Below are positions 43,719-53,347 of a DNA stretch of 64,000 nt, piece after piece. Source of the stretch: an uncultured Collinsella sp. Its GTDB lineage: Bacteria > Actinomycetota > Coriobacteriia > Coriobacteriales > Coriobacteriaceae. The stretch is from the NCBI GenBank assembly GCA_937950415.1, contig CALFDL010000227.1, forward strand, positions 1 through 64,000, written 5' to 3'. The notes below the pieces were generated by a model, which saw nothing but the letters and a program-made list of their open reading frames with translations, searched no databases and was not told the origin of the DNA. Both the position numbers and the translations under genes were made by a program. How positions within the stretch are numbered: the first letter of the stretch is position 1; every line of letters begins with the position of its first letter.

Positions 43719-44426
43719 ATGGGAAGGATGTGGCGCGGTGGGTATCGCCGCTTCCATCCGATAGGAGATCGGATGGGAAATGAAATGGTTGATGCGTTCG
43801 ATGTGGGTCAGCCGATATGCGACCTTGATATGAAATACGGGGTATATAAGGTCCCTGCTAAAGAAGTCATACCGTACAGGATCTATCCGGTGCTGTCGCC
43901 GGTCTGGAAGGCTGACGGCTATGACGAGCTGGGGATCATCTACGATCGCTATCTCGATCTGCTTGTCACCTACGTCGTCGAGGGTGAATCCGAAACGGAC
44001 GGCTACGCGGCCGCAATCGTGACGTATGACAATCTCGATACATTCGACTTGCCGAGAGGGAAGCTGTTCGAATATGCATCCCGCAACCTCAAATCGGATA
44101 TACGGATCGGCTTCACCGGCACAACGGGGCAGCTCGCTATGTTGGAGATCGGTAGGCTGAGCGGGGGAGTGGGAGGCGCCTCGGCGCTGCTCTTGTCATC
44201 GGTATGGGAAAGTGCCGTCAAATTACTCGGCACGGAGAAGATCATATTCTTCGCATTGAGTAACTGCGAGCTCATGGCGGTAGTTGCGGAAGAGCGGATA
44301 ATTCATGCCTTGAAATCCGGTCTCTTCGATGCGGCAAGGGAATCAGTCCCAGTTGAAGAGTATTTTCCGAAGAGCATTTACGGGCTCGTGTCGGATAGAT
44401 CGGGCTATTGCCTTCATCGGTTTTGA
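43719..44426 (+). CDS. DUF5688-like protein, short copy
   Basis: A 235-residue paralogue of the 41230 product covering only its core: RIYPVLSPVWKADGYDELG, IIYDRYLDLLVTYVVE, TFDLPRGKLFEYASRNL, GGASALLLSSVWESAVKLLG. The first 60 residues differ. It has an AGGAGG ribosome site and a TAGTA-type promoter at 43681-43697. Confidence 0.8.
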   Translation: MGRMWRGGYRRFHPIGDRMGNEMVDAFDVGQPICDLDMKYGVYKVPAKEVIPYRIYPVLSPVWKADGYDELGIIYDRYLDLLVTYVVEGESETDGYAAAIVTYDNLDTFDLPRGKLFEYASRNLKSDIRIGFTGTTGQLAMLEIGRLSGGVGGASALLLSSVWESAVKLLGTEKIIFFALSNCELMAVVAEERIIHALKSGLFDAARESVPVEEYFPKSIYGLVSDRSGYCLHRF

Positions 44427-44524
44427 AAGGTGCGATATACCTCGAACGCTCGAACATACGGTTGCTTTTCGGTTGCTATAGTGCTATAATACTAGCATAT
44501 TGCATTAACGGAAGGAGGATACGT

Positions 44525-44860
44525 ATGGAGGAAAATAGCTTTCAGGTCGCTTTGCGCTCGGCCCTGTCTGAGCTGAAGGACGGGTCGATGGTCGAGTTGA
44601 GCGAGCGTGACCCCGGCTTCCGACAAAGTGAGATGGAAGAACATCTTGCGGAGCAGGATTGGCTCAAGATCTCTCATGAGATTCCGCAGGAGCTTCGGGA
44701 TGTGACGGATCGCTTTATCCGCGCTGTCCGCGTCCATGCCTGCGACCAGGTCGATACGGCCTATCTTGCCGGTATGCGTGACATGATGAAGATCGCGGCG
44801 GCATTCGGGCTCTATGAGATCGATCCCGACGATGTCTTGCCGGCGCAACAGAGGAAGTAG
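44525..44860 (+). CDS. Small helical protein of unknown function
   Basis: A 111-residue acidic, mostly helical protein (MEENSFQVALRSALSELKDG) with an excellent AAGGAGG ribosome site and a TAGTA-type promoter with TATAAT at 44479-44495. Short acidic helical proteins of this kind occur widely on Gram-positive conjugative elements without known role. No motif recognised. Confidence 0.65.
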   Translation: MEENSFQVALRSALSELKDGSMVELSERDPGFRQSEMEEHLAEQDWLKISHEIPQELRDVTDRFIRAVRVHACDQVDTAYLAGMRDMMKIAAAFGLYEIDPDDVLPAQQRK

Positions 44861-44894
44861 ACAAACTGTCTATACTATGCTATAGTAGTATTGT

Positions 44895-45016
44895 TTTCGA
44901 AGATTCCTTCGGGAATCACCTTGTTGGCCGGTATTCCTATCTACCGGCATCAGCCTATTTTTATACAGGAAAAGAAGAAGATTGCGGTCTCTCTCCGCAG
45001 CCTTCTTCTTTTTTTT
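44895..45016 (+). ncRNA. Candidate small RNA with three hairpins
   Basis: A TAGTA-type promoter (44883-44899) has no gene after it. The next 120 bases hold three hairpins in order: GATTCC-TTCG-GGAATC, CCGGTA-TTCCTATC-TACCGG, and a strong terminator (AAGAAGAAG...CTTCTTCTT with an inner TGCGG/CCGCA, then T8). No ribosome site or start follows the promoter. Promoter, compact structure and terminator are what a regulatory RNA shows. Confidence 0.6.
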
Positions 45017-45036
45017 ATTCGCAAGCGCTTGCGAAT
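45017..45036. repeat. Dispersed palindrome, copy 6
   Basis: A perfect 20-bp palindrome, identical to copy 1, directly after the small-RNA terminator. The following 45037-45212 holds no gene that I can support. Confidence 0.8.
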
Positions 45037-45212
45037 TTTAACGGGTGGATTCATCTTTCATTTGCGATGAAAGATGAGGCTTTTTCATTTCTTGAATAGA
45101 GCGCATGTATTCTTTTCTTTGTCTTAATATTCACGTTTGAAAACTCATAGTAAAAACGAGGGGCAGATGAAACTCCATCTGCCCCTCGTTCAGTTTTAGA
45201 AGGCGATATTCG

Positions 45213-48014
45213 CTACGACCGGGCGCTCATGACGCCGTCGTAGCCGCTCCAAGGCCAATCGACGTAGACCGTCGTGTTGCCCTTGATGATCGCCGAGAGG
45301 ATCGGGGATCCGCTGGCGGCCGCGGTAGCGTATACACCGGGCGTGCTGGACACGCAGCGTGTCTTCCCGGCATCCTCGCACCAAGCGGACCACGGACCGG
45401 CAAACGTCAGCTTCGTCCCATACTTAACGATTTCGTCCTGTGGGTACAGGGCTGCCAGATCGAGCGCGGTGCCAAGGTCAGCGTCCGTCGACCAGTTATA
45501 CGAGGTGTCCAGCACGCTGCTGCGGGTGGTCGTATCGTATTTCACCGAGCAAGGGTTGTAACCGTACAGCTTTAGCGCAGTACTGAGCTCTGTCGGCTCA
45601 TACGGTTGCGTGTACTCCGGATCCGTGTACCAGCAGACCAGATCGAGGCAGTTGTCTTTCTGGCCGGCGGCAGTCGCATCGGGATTCACCTGATAGGTCG
45701 TTCCCATCTCGTACTCTTCCTCGAAACACGGATCGGTTTCACCGTCGACATAATAGAACACCTTGATACCGACAGGAGGCGGAGGAGTCGTCGGTACGGG
45801 CAGAGCTTCCAGACCCTTCGAACTGTCGCCCTGATACGCATCGGCGATCATCTTGTGCCCATCGAACCCCGACGTGTCATCGAGGTTGAGCGCGAGCATC
45901 GCCTGTGCCGTGAGATAGCCACCCGAATGGGAGTTTTCCGGGATAAACGAATTGTCCTCGGCGAACTCTCGTGCCAGCTTGGCACCGCGCGGCTTCGGGA
46001 TGGCGAATACCTGGATACACTTGATGGCTCCCTTGCTGCCGGATGCATCATCCGAACCGCACAGCTCCGCATCATCCTGAGAACCGCCGTTGGAATGGAA
46101 ACGCTCCGTCCAGCCCTGCCCATAGATGAAGGCGCGATAGGCGATATCGTATTCCTTGGCGATATCTCCCTCAAGCCAGATCTTGATGCCGGTAATGCGG
46201 TTGCTGACACCGCCCTTGCCAAGCTCCTCGCCGTCGCGGCAGACATCGGACCAAGAGAAATCGCCTGAATTTTCGATGCCCATGCATCCGGCGTAGCAGA
46301 TTGCTCCAAAGTCGGCGTTGTTCTCGATGAAACCGTTGCCGTACTTGATCCTCAGCTTGAAGGCCTCGACGAAGAAGTTAGTGTCGCGAACGGGGTATCC
46401 CGCGCCGGCATAGGCGTCACGCCAGATCTGATCGCCGCAATTTGCAAGATGGCACCAGCTGCTTAACGTAAAGGCTTCGGGATACTTGTTTTCGGCAAAC
46501 GGGCTTTCCCTCTCGTCTTTCATCCAGTACCAACGGTACAGGTATTTCACCGAACCGGTGCCGCCCTGATCGTAGGGCGTGCACGACTTTGACGGGTCGA
46601 TGACAGAGATCGTCTTGCCGGGCTCGACACGCTCGGCATCGAGCGAGATCGTGCCCTTGAAGAACACTTCCTCGATACGCCACTTGTGCGCTTCATTCGA
46701 CCATTCGGAACCGTTATTACCGTCGGAATGTAGCCGGACAATGGTTCCTTCGGCGGTCTTGCCGTCGGCTTGGTCGAAGGCAAAACCGGACGCATCGCTG
46801 ATAATGTTGTACCTGCCGTTCTTGTCGACACTCTTTGTGACCCAAAATCGACCGGCGATGGTATTGTCATCCCCGTAGAGCTGGAGCGTTTGAGTGGAAG
46901 AAGGAGCAGTGCGGTTTCGGGCGGCTTGCTCTAGATAGCTTCTTCCTCCCGACGCATTGAGCACACGACTGAAACCTTTCACATGGGCCGGGAAGATGGT
47001 GAATGTGATACCGCCTCGTTCGTCCATCGCGCCGAGGCCCATGACGAAATTGCGCTGCGTATAATTCGTTCCGCTTCCGTCCGCACCGTAAAGATGAACG
47101 AGCGTGCCGGCGGCTTGTCTTGCGGCATCGACATCCAGACATTGATATCCGCTTTTGACGGAATCCGGAACGATTGCGACGATCTTGCCGAACAGGGACA
47201 TGTCCTGGTCGAGGGTAATTTTATCGATTTTTGCGTGGATATCACTGCCCATGAAGCTATCAGGGGAACTTGTAAATCCACTAAGAAAAACTCTGTTAGG
47301 TGTAGTCCAGTTATTGACGCCTCCGCACATGACGTTATAGACATAAACTCCAAGGCCGAAATAGGCGTCTTGAAGACCATTGTTCCGCTTATAGAGGTAT
47401 GTCGGGGAGTCGTATCCCAAATCGGACCAACCAGTAATACTCCACCAACTTCGATTTCCGCCACCGAGGTTTTCGTTTGAGAAAGCGAAGTATTTATTAT
47501 CTTCCCAGTCAGTTTTTTGGCAACTGCCGGCGATTCCAAGATTGCTCACCCAAAAATGGAGATAGTTATCTTTATATTTGGATAACCAGATTCGATGACC
47601 GGTTGAAGTGTTTACATCGCCGCATTTTGCCTGGACGTGAACCTTAAAAATATCATAGAGCTCATCCGTGAAAATCGATTCGACGTATACCCTGAAGGAG
47701 AGGCAAAGCCATTGGCTTGCATCCCAACTATATCCGACCTGCCACCACCAGGTTTTAGATGTAACACCGATATAGTTCCCACCATGATGGACAACAGATC
47801 CATTTCCTGAACCGAACCAACCTCTTTCGTTCGGAGGATTTCCGCCCGGACAGGTTGCTCCGAACGCTAACTTGGGCATCATGAGCAATGCCAACGCCGC
47901 TGCGCCGGCTTCGAGTACACGGCGGCGGGAGAGTGCCTTATCATCACTTTCAGCAGAATTATCCTGTGGGATGAGTTCCGCATTGACATGGGTGATCTCG
48001 TTACTTTTTTCCAT
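45213..48014 (-). CDS. Tat-exported protein with lectin-like domain
   Basis: A 933-residue secreted protein. The N-terminus has a twin-arginine signal (SRRRVLEAG, then a hydrophobic stretch ending AFGATC). Residues 300-440 look like a ricin-type beta-trefoil (TLVHLYGADGSGTNYTQRNF, TLQLYGDDN, IVRLHSDGNNGSEW). Near 790-850 is an InlB-B-repeat-like unit (YYVDGE, VCWYTDPEYTQPY). No sortase signal or C-terminal membrane helix is seen. It likely binds glycans outside the cell. Start choice is uncertain: ATG at 48014, or 48041 overlapping the upstream stop. Confidence 0.75.
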   Translation of the reverse strand: MEKSNEITHVNAELIPQDNSAESDDKALSRRRVLEAGAAALALLMMPKLAFGATCPGGNPPNERGWFGSGNGSVVHHGGNYIGVTSKTWWWQVGYSWDASQWLCLSFRVYVESIFTDELYDIFKVHVQAKCGDVNTSTGHRIWLSKYKDNYLHFWVSNLGIAGSCQKTDWEDNKYFAFSNENLGGGNRSWWSITGWSDLGYDSPTYLYKRNNGLQDAYFGLGVYVYNVMCGGVNNWTTPNRVFLSGFTSSPDSFMGSDIHAKIDKITLDQDMSLFGKIVAIVPDSVKSGYQCLDVDAARQAAGTLVHLYGADGSGTNYTQRNFVMGLGAMDERGGITFTIFPAHVKGFSRVLNASGGRSYLEQAARNRTAPSSTQTLQLYGDDNTIAGRFWVTKSVDKNGRYNIISDASGFAFDQADGKTAEGTIVRLHSDGNNGSEWSNEAHKWRIEEVFFKGTISLDAERVEPGKTISVIDPSKSCTPYDQGGTGSVKYLYRWYWMKDERESPFAENKYPEAFTLSSWCHLANCGDQIWRDAYAGAGYPVRDTNFFVEAFKLRIKYGNGFIENNADFGAICYAGCMGIENSGDFSWSDVCRDGEELGKGGVSNRITGIKIWLEGDIAKEYDIAYRAFIYGQGWTERFHSNGGSQDDAELCGSDDASGSKGAIKCIQVFAIPKPRGAKLAREFAEDNSFIPENSHSGGYLTAQAMLALNLDDTSGFDGHKMIADAYQGDSSKGLEALPVPTTPPPPVGIKVFYYVDGETDPCFEEEYEMGTTYQVNPDATAAGQKDNCLDLVCWYTDPEYTQPYEPTELSTALKLYGYNPCSVKYDTTTRSSVLDTSYNWSTDADLGTALDLAALYPQDEIVKYGTKLTFAGPWSAWCEDAGKTRCVSSTPGVYATAAASGSPILSAIIKGNTTVYVDWPWSGYDGVMSARS

Positions 48015-48030
48015 TGGATCGTTCAGCTCC

Positions 48031-48429
48031 CTATTCGGCATAACCGGTTTCTTCGTAGTTATCTTGAACGCACAATTTTAATGTGTAGAGGGCAAGGCAG
48101 ATGGTATCGCAGAGCTGGATTACAACTGGCTCAGTGCTCATATGGGAAGCCGGAAGTAAAAAATAGATAGTTGCGACGATACCAGCCGCAAGTGCAACCT
48201 TATAGTTATTTTTGCAAAACGCAATGGCTGCGAGGGCGAGAATGATTACTGGAATTGCCGGTTGCAGGACAGACCAGACAGAATGCGAAAGTGCAATGTA
48301 CCTGATAGAAGTTACCAAATTGCCTATAGCGTCCGGCACGGGCGCCACGCTCGCCATGACCGCTGCAAACCCAAAAGCGTCCGCTGAGATAGGGATGTCT
48401 TTCACCCCGTTTTTAATCTTATCTAGCAT
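48031..48429 (-). CDS. Small membrane protein upstream of the lectin-like gene
   Basis: A 132-residue protein with three or four hydrophobic helices (about 20-35, 55-75, 80-97, 110-125). Its end overlaps or nearly touches the start of the Tat-exported protein, so the pair is probably coupled. The layout resembles other small polytopic proteins next to pilus genes; family not recognised. Confidence 0.6.
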   Translation of the reverse strand: MLDKIKNGVKDIPISADAFGFAAVMASVAPVPDAIGNLVTSIRYIALSHSVWSVLQPAIPVIILALAAIAFCKNNYKVALAAGIVATIYFLLPASHMSTEPVVIQLCDTICLALYTLKLCVQDNYEETGYAE

Positions 48430-48590
48430 GAAATTCCCTAACCTACTTGAACATTTATAGTTATCGAAAATTATAGCGCGGCAGACTGTAAAAAGTTACC
48501 GGTATGTCCGGGATTATGGGGAAAAAGGAGAGCAGCCGGGGTGCAAATCTGCACCCCGGCTGCTTCACGTCATTAAGCTGATGTCCCCGG

Positions 48591-49502
48591 TTACATGATT
48601 TCCATGAGCATGCTTGCGGTCGGAATGATGAGCGGGGGAAGGATGAGGACGAGCACGGCGATCAAGAAGAACACCAGCGGGACCGCCATCTTCGTCGAGA
48701 GCTTGTTGATCTGCGCTGTCAGCGCATCGTAACGCGCCTTGCGTGCAAGCTTTGCCTGCGATTCGAGGACACCTGAGATCGAGGTGCCCTTTCTGGTCGC
48801 CTCGATCAACGCCGCGCAGAAATATCCCATGAGCGGTGAATCGCATCGGCGGCGCATATGGTCCAGGGCGTCTACGCGGGACACGCCGAGGTGCGAGATC
48901 TCCATATCGGTACGCGCGAACTCGTCTGCCAGCGGACCGAGGGCCTTGTTCTCGGCAAGCTGCCTGAATCCACGCTCCACGAGTACGCCGGCTGAGACGG
49001 AAATGGTGAGCAGTTCAAGTGCCGGTGGCAGATAGCGATCGATCTCTTCGCCGCGCGTCTTTCCCGCATGCGACAGCCAGACTCCGCAGACCGCCCATCC
49101 GCCGACGGCGCCGATGATTCCGACTAGGAGTGCCATCGCGATTCCGTATCCGCCCACGAGGGCGGCACCGGCGAGCATGATGGCGGTGAAGATCGTGATC
49201 CCGAGGGAGATGGCACGCCAGGTCGATGGGGTTATCTTTAACCCTGCCAGGTCGAGCTTGTCCTGCAGTTCTCGGGATTCCGACAGCTTGAGCGGGATGA
49301 CCTTTTCGAACGCCTCTCCGGCGCGGTCGATTGCCTCGGCGATCTTCATGCGCTGCGTCGGTTTGGCGTGCATCCCCTTACGGGCGGCGATGGACATCCT
49401 GGCGCGCGCCAGCGGCTTGCGGAAGGGCTCGCCGGCGAGAACATAAGTCATACCGCCGGCAGCACAGGCGAACAGGAGCACGAGGAGATATTGGATATTC
49501 AT
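48591..49502 (-). CDS. tadC: TadC-type inner-membrane pilus protein
   Basis: A 303-residue membrane protein of the type II secretion F family. N-terminal helix at 3-22, two helices near 90-145, and a final helix at 275-297. The cytoplasmic F domain (GVLVERGFRQLAENKALGPLADEFARTDMEI) lies between. It pairs with TadB in the membrane platform that the TadA ATPase drives to assemble Flp pili. It follows tadB with a 12-base gap in a co-directional cluster. Confidence 0.88.
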   Translation of the reverse strand: MNIQYLLVLLFACAAGGMTYVLAGEPFRKPLARARMSIAARKGMHAKPTQRMKIAEAIDRAGEAFEKVIPLKLSESRELQDKLDLAGLKITPSTWRAISLGITIFTAIMLAGAALVGGYGIAMALLVGIIGAVGGWAVCGVWLSHAGKTRGEEIDRYLPPALELLTISVSAGVLVERGFRQLAENKALGPLADEFARTDMEISHLGVSRVDALDHMRRRCDSPLMGYFCAALIEATRKGTSISGVLESQAKLARKARYDALTAQINKLSTKMAVPLVFFLIAVLVLILPPLIIPTASMLMEIM

Positions 49503-49514
49503 TTCGATTGGCTC

Positions 49515-50420
49515 CTATTCCACGTCGATGTCTGCCATTTTGTAGATGATGACGGAGCCCGTTGCCGCAAATAGCACCACGACGATCAGCACGGGAATGC
49601 CGAGCGGGTCCTGCGTATAGAAATCATATGCCTGCGGAATGCCGACCATGATGATTGCGAACAGGATGAGCAGCATCACGATAAGCGCCTTCATGGATGC
49701 GATTACAGATGACGTCTCCGACTCGATATGCCGACGGAGCGACAACCGGGCGTCGATGGTGTCTCCGATGCGCTCGAGCGAGTCAGCCAGCGATCCGCCA
49801 ACCTCCTTGTGCGAAGCCACGGCGGCCTGCAGTAGGACAAGGTCCTTGCTGCCGGTTCGTTTCGCCATGTCATCGAGCGCGGCGACGATATCGCCATCGA
49901 TTTGCATTGCGCCGGCACAGGCCAGGAGCTCGGATTTCAGAGGGTCGTCTGAATTTTCCCCGACAGAGCGCAGGGCTCTTTCAATCGAGGATCCGGCACG
50001 CATGTTTTCCGCGACCATGGGAAGCGACCGCGCCAATTGCTCATCGAATCGTGCTTTACGGCTCTTTCCGCGGGAACGCACCCACAGCTCGGCAATCAGG
50101 GGTCCGATGAGGGCAAAACCGATTCCGATAAGTCCAAGGGCCATGAATCCGATGAGGGCACCCGCTCCCGCGAGCAAGACGAGGAGGAGAATCCACGTCT
50201 TGCCATTGACTTCGATACCGGCTTCCGCAAGACGCGGAAGGGGCGTGGGAACTTTTTTGTCCTTATCGTCCGACTCGCCGGTTCTAAGGGCAGTCGAATT
50301 CCTCACGCGACGTACATCGCCGGCAGCCGACAGCCCGCAGAACAGGGAATAGAGGCCAACGGTGATGGAAAGCAATAGGAAGAAAACGCTCAGCATCATG
50401 ATGATGACGGCAGGTTCCAT
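49515..50420 (-). CDS. tadB: TadB-type inner-membrane pilus protein
   Basis: A 301-residue relative of TadC with an early helix (IIMMLSVFFLLLSITVGLY), two helices near 80-115, the F domain (ENMRAGSSIERALRSVGEN, GGSLADSLERIGDTIDARLS) and a final helix pair. Its ATG shares a base with the tadA stop (TAATG), so the genes are translationally coupled. Confidence 0.88.
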   Translation of the reverse strand: MEPAVIIMMLSVFFLLLSITVGLYSLFCGLSAAGDVRRVRNSTALRTGESDDKDKKVPTPLPRLAEAGIEVNGKTWILLLVLLAGAGALIGFMALGLIGIGFALIGPLIAELWVRSRGKSRKARFDEQLARSLPMVAENMRAGSSIERALRSVGENSDDPLKSELLACAGAMQIDGDIVAALDDMAKRTGSKDLVLLQAAVASHKEVGGSLADSLERIGDTIDARLSLRRHIESETSSVIASMKALIVMLLILFAIIMVGIPQAYDFYTQDPLGIPVLIVVVLFAATGSVIIYKMADIDVE

Positions 50421-51715
50421 TACCAGACACCGCCTTCGAACCAACGGGGGTCGTACTCCGCGTCCGCGTCGAGGATCTTTTCCTTTAGACGCGCCGGCTG
50501 GTATCCAGTGGCGACATGCCTGCCATTTTCCGGCGAGCCCTCCCAGTGGAACAGTTCGTTGCGGGTCACGTTACCGTCGGAAAAGCCCTCGACGGCTGTG
50601 ATGGACTCGATACGGCGGTAGCCGCCCCTCCAGCGCTTCACCTGCACGACGACATCGATCGCGGCACCGATCTGGCGGCGGATCGCCTCCATGGTCATGT
50701 TGCCCTGGCTCTTCAGGATCATGTTCTCGATACGCGTGAATGCACCGGCGCAGTCGTTCGCATGGATCGTCGTGAGCGATCCGTCGTGACCCGTCTGCAT
50801 GGCCTGAAGCATCTCGTAAGTCTCATCGTCACGGCACTCGCCGACGACGATACGGTCGGGACGCTCACGGAGTGCGCCGACCAGAAGCTCATGCATCGTA
50901 AACTCGCCCTTGCCCTCTGAGTTCGGCGGGCAGGCGACGCGGGGGATCACGATGCGCTGCTTCAGCTGCAGTTCTCGCGTATCCTCGATGGTCACGACGC
51001 GCTCGTTATAGCCGATGAAGGCGGAGAGTGCGTTCAGCATCGTGGTCTTACCGGAACCGGTGCCGCCGGAGATGATGAAGTTCGCACGGGCCTTGACGGC
51101 CGATTTGAGGAACATGTACATAGGCTCGCTCATGGCACCGCGCTCCAGCAGGTCCTCAGCGGTTAGCTTGTCCTTGCTGAATTTACGGATATTGAGCGAC
51201 CAGCCGTTGGGGGAGACCTTCGGGTGGGCTGCGTGCACACGGGAGCCGTCGGCAAGGGTGGCGTCCATCTCGGGAAACGAATCGTCGCAGCGGCGGTTCG
51301 CCTCCTCGGCGATACGTCCGATAAGCCGACCGACCTCATCATGCGAGACGAGGTCGATACCGGGGCAATCGACGATCTGGCCGTCCACTTCGGCGCGGGC
51401 GACCGGCGTGATAAATGTTCCATTCGGCTCGACGCCGACGGGATCGATGAAGATCTCGGCAACCTTGGGATCGTCCTGCAAGGGCTGCAGGGGACCCAGA
51501 CCGATGAAATCGTCAATGGTGCTTTTGATGATGTAGCCGATCCAGTTTTCGTCGGAGATACCGAAATCGGCGCACACTTCATGGGCGACACCGTCGATCT
51601 GGGCCGGAAGCGCCTGACGGTCGATCGAGCCGCCGTCGGCCATGGTCACGCCGAGCAGGTCGCGCATCTCCTGGCGGATACGCTCCTTGATCCTGAGAAC
51701 GGTTTCGTCTGCCAT
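50420..51715 (-). CDS. tadA: TadA/CpaF pilus assembly ATPase
   Basis: A 431-residue hexameric secretion ATPase. Walker A is ISGGTGSGKTTMLNAL, followed by the Asp box (IEDTRELQL) and Walker B/His box (RPDRIVVGECR, HDGSLTTIHAN). The N-terminal part (IGYIIKSTIDDFIGLGPLQPL...FIDP) is typical of CpaF. It powers Flp pilus extension at the cytoplasmic face of the membrane. Length and motifs are complete. Confidence 0.95.
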   Translation of the reverse strand: MADETVLRIKERIRQEMRDLLGVTMADGGSIDRQALPAQIDGVAHEVCADFGISDENWIGYIIKSTIDDFIGLGPLQPLQDDPKVAEIFIDPVGVEPNGTFITPVARAEVDGQIVDCPGIDLVSHDEVGRLIGRIAEEANRRCDDSFPEMDATLADGSRVHAAHPKVSPNGWSLNIRKFSKDKLTAEDLLERGAMSEPMYMFLKSAVKARANFIISGGTGSGKTTMLNALSAFIGYNERVVTIEDTRELQLKQRIVIPRVACPPNSEGKGEFTMHELLVGALRERPDRIVVGECRDDETYEMLQAMQTGHDGSLTTIHANDCAGAFTRIENMILKSQGNMTMEAIRRQIGAAIDVVVQVKRWRGGYRRIESITAVEGFSDGNVTRNELFHWEGSPENGRHVATGYQPARLKEKILDADAEYDPRWFEGGVW

Positions 51716-51718
51716 GGG

Positions 51719-53227
51719 CTACTCACCGCTCTCGGTGGTATCGGCAGAAGAGGGCAGGGTAAGGGTAAGGCCACCGGCGGTGCGGATCTTACCTGCCTGC
51801 TCGGGCGTGACCTCGAGCGTCACGGTGCTGTATCCGTCAGAGGAGCCGCTACCGGAGCTGAAGTTGCCGTCGAGGGCTGCGATGCGCACGGAGTCGGCGA
51901 TGACGGTGAACCCATCGCCGCCGAGGGAGCCGTCGTTGGGCTGGATCACCTTGACCCTGTCGTTTACGCGGAGCATGCCGCCCATGCCGGACTGGGCATC
52001 GACGGAGATGGTCACGGCCTCCATGCCGTCCCCGATCGCGGCGGCAAGGGATTCAGGGTTGTCCTTACCGGCAGTCGATGCGTTGGTGAGCTGGGAGCCC
52101 TTGGCGATGTACTGGGTTGCGACGCGACCGACGGGAGTCTTGGAGGAGTCGTCGATATCCTTCTTGGTGATTGCGCCGTCCGCCACTGTGCTGTTCGGGA
52201 CGGAGACGAAGGCGAGGTCGCTTGCGGAGATCTCGTCGCCGGCGCGGATGGTCTTCGTGGCTGCGACGACTTCGGTGGTGCCGGAGAACGCTTCTTCGAT
52301 TCGGTTGTTGGCGTCGATCTCCGATACGACGGCGACGCCTCCCGCGAGGACGGCGATGACAGCGAGACCGGCGGTGACCTTCTGCAGGCGGGAGACCTTC
52401 ACGGCGATCTTCTCCATGCCCGTGAGGCTCGGACCGTTGGGAGACGCGGCGCCGCGGCGGCCGGCTGCCTTCTTTTGGGCTTTCGCTGCCTTGGCTTCTT
52501 CTTTGGCCTTCTGCTTCTCGGCCTTGCGTTCGGCACGGGACGGCTTCGATGGCTTTGCAGGCTTCTCGCGCTTCTTTTTCGGTTCCTGTTCCTCAGCAGG
52601 TTCAGGATCGGTAAAGAAGCTGGAGGATTCCATCTCGTTGACGGGAATGTACTTGTCGGTCTCCTGCGAGGGATTATACGGAAGGGGCGAGGCCTGATGG
52701 TACGCGGTTTCCGGTTCTGGCTGGGATGCGGTGGCATCCTGTGCCGGAAGCGTGGCGGTCGTGTCGGGTGCCGGCTGGCGATACGGATTCACGGCAGGGG
52801 AGGGCTGGTCGTAGACCGGATGCGGCTCGGATGCCGATGCGGCCGGGACATATGCAGGCGGCTCATAGGGGGCAGGGCGCTGCACTGTAGGTGCCTGAGG
52901 GTGTTGCGGAACCGTCTCTTGCGCCTTCTCGGCAACCGTATCGGGCGTCGGTGTGGCATATGCCGGCATAGCCGGAACCTGCGGCTGATAGCAAGGTGCG
53001 GCAGCCGCGACCGGTGCCGGCTGGACGGGCGGCTGGGACATGCCCGGCTGGCTGGCGGCTTGAGGTGCGGGAGGCTCGGGCTGCAAAGCCTGTGCAGTCT
53101 GCGCGTCCTGCATCGCCTTGTAGGATGCGGCGTGGAGATTCGCGATCAGGGCGGCTGCATCGCCTGCCGAAAGCTCGCCTGAACGGACTTTCGCGAGGAT
53201 CGCATCGGTATCGTTGGTGTCTGGCAT
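51719..53227 (-). CDS. CpaB/RcpC-like SAF-domain pilus protein with long Pro/Gln-rich N-terminus
   Basis: A 502-residue protein. Residues 1-165 are rich in Pro, Gln and Ala and disordered; 165-255 contain a basic Lys/Ala coil; a membrane helix lies near 280-302 (VTAGLAVIAVLAGGVAVV). The outer part has a SAF-type domain (VVAATKTIRAGDEISASDLAF). CpaB-type proteins help pili pass the envelope. The cytoplasmic extension is much longer than in Gram-negative CpaB and may recruit other components. Confidence 0.8.
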   Translation of the reverse strand: MPDTNDTDAILAKVRSGELSAGDAAALIANLHAASYKAMQDAQTAQALQPEPPAPQAASQPGMSQPPVQPAPVAAAAPCYQPQVPAMPAYATPTPDTVAEKAQETVPQHPQAPTVQRPAPYEPPAYVPAASASEPHPVYDQPSPAVNPYRQPAPDTTATLPAQDATASQPEPETAYHQASPLPYNPSQETDKYIPVNEMESSSFFTDPEPAEEQEPKKKREKPAKPSKPSRAERKAEKQKAKEEAKAAKAQKKAAGRRGAASPNGPSLTGMEKIAVKVSRLQKVTAGLAVIAVLAGGVAVVSEIDANNRIEEAFSGTTEVVAATKTIRAGDEISASDLAFVSVPNSTVADGAITKKDIDDSSKTPVGRVATQYIAKGSQLTNASTAGKDNPESLAAAIGDGMEAVTISVDAQSGMGGMLRVNDRVKVIQPNDGSLGGDGFTVIADSVRIAALDGNFSSGSGSSDGYSTVTLEVTPEQAGKIRTAGGLTLTLPSSADTTESGE

Positions 53228-53347
53228 GGTGTTCCTTTCTCGCTTTCCTGTGTAGAGATGCCGTCAGACACGCGGCATAGCAAAAGGATATCAGGCATTG
53301 GCACGAAGTGTCGCCTGATATCCTTTCATTTTAGCTCATCGGGAAGG

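Noticed and set aside
51224..53182. 652-codon forward open frame
   Set aside because: Antisense to tadA and the CpaB-like gene; low-complexity Gly/Arg/Cys-rich, no ribosome site.
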